Of a stretch of DNA of 13,472 nucleotides, positions 13,424 to 13,472 are shown one piece after another. Source of the stretch: JASMTM01 sp964441735 (GTDB lineage: Bacteria; Thermotogota; Thermotogae; Petrotogales; Kosmotogaceae). The stretch is taken from positions 1 to 13,472 of the forward strand of contig CAYTVB010000043.1 of the NCBI GenBank assembly GCA_964441735.1. Direction: 5' to 3'. The notes below the pieces were generated by a model. It saw nothing but the letters and a program-made list of their open reading frames with translations. It was not told the origin of the DNA and did not search any database. The stretch's first letter is position 1; each line of letters starts with the position of its first letter. The position numbers were made by a program, and so were the translations under genes.

Positions 13424-13472
13424 CCTTCCTTGAGGAAGGTACCTGCGAAGCAGGGGGAAGGTGTGCATTTGA
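13424..13472 (+). repeat. Composite repeat module R1, copy 3, reaching the window edge
   Basis: A hairpin CCTTCCT-TG-AGGAAGG (13424-13439) is followed by CCTGC-GAA-GCAGG (13442-13454) and the tail GGTGTGCATTTGA. The architecture is as in 4319-4366, but with different stem bases. Confidence 0.65.

Larger units (their letters stand above)
12915..13472. other. 558-base gap: operon promoter, then AT-rich DNA, then repeat block
   Basis: The left 100 bases hold the promoter and operator of the minus-strand operon. The region 13010-13280 is AT-rich with only one distant inverted repeat (13131-13174). From about 13296 the base composition changes to repeat DNA: GGACGATGGACCATGGAC, an R3 copy and an R1 element cut by the window edge. 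No convincing gene is seen. A 40-codon open frame at 13296-13418 has an AGGGGG upstream but runs through the R3 repeat. Confidence 0.6.

Overview
The window is low in G+C in its coding parts and uses strong GGAGGTG-type ribosome binding sites. It carries a sugar-import operon with a ROK regulator, and its intergenic gaps are filled with GC-richer, repeat-like DNA ("TCTCG...TTCTTCTCGTG", "GGTGTGTGCATTTGA", "CGCAAATCCG"). Together these suggest an anaerobic sugar fermenter, perhaps of the Thermotogota (Kosmotoga/Mesotoga-like). That assignment is inference from gene style and repeats only.

Left part, plus strand. The 3' end of an ArsR/SmtB-type regulator gene (2-223) is followed 49 bases later by a 56-residue protein with 9 Cys and 6 His (273-443), which looks like a small metal-binding protein. 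A 598-base repeat-filled gap follows. Next comes a two-gene ABC-2 exporter: ATPase 1054-2019 and permease 2016-2750, overlapping by ATGA and closed by a clear intrinsic terminator at 2811-2841. Further on are an unrecognised exported, acidic, possibly lipid-anchored protein (2961-3566) and a small flavodoxin-like protein (3777-4205). A second repeat-filled gap lies at 4206-4662.

Right part, minus strand. Seven tightly packed genes run leftward from 12914 to 4663: Gfo/Idh/MocA dehydrogenase, DegT/StrS-type PLP aminotransferase, ROK repressor, periplasmic sugar-binding protein, a TIM-barrel glycosidase-like protein, a two-domain RbsA-type ATPase and an RbsC-type permease. Gaps are 13-30 bases or overlaps, so this reads as one operon. 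A TATAAT promoter with a TAGT(T/A)AA dyad just downstream lies in front of the first gene. The likely logic is import of a sugar, cyclitol or amino sugar by the RbsABC-type system. Oxidation of a hydroxyl by the dehydrogenase and exchange of keto and amino groups by the aminotransferase would follow, with the ROK protein as local sensor. The substrate cannot be read from sequence.

The most notable single observation is in the ROK gene. Its open frame breaks exactly at an A AAA AAG heptamer, the sequence used for -1 frameshifting in dnaX, and a -1 step there restores a full-length 393-residue protein whose stop overlaps the next start. This ROK protein also lacks the usual zinc-binding His and Cys residues. 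The second notable pattern is the composite intergenic repeats, whose modules recur partly in the same order in the gaps and contain small hairpins with a constant GAA loop but different stems. The right edge of the window cuts the third composite repeat.
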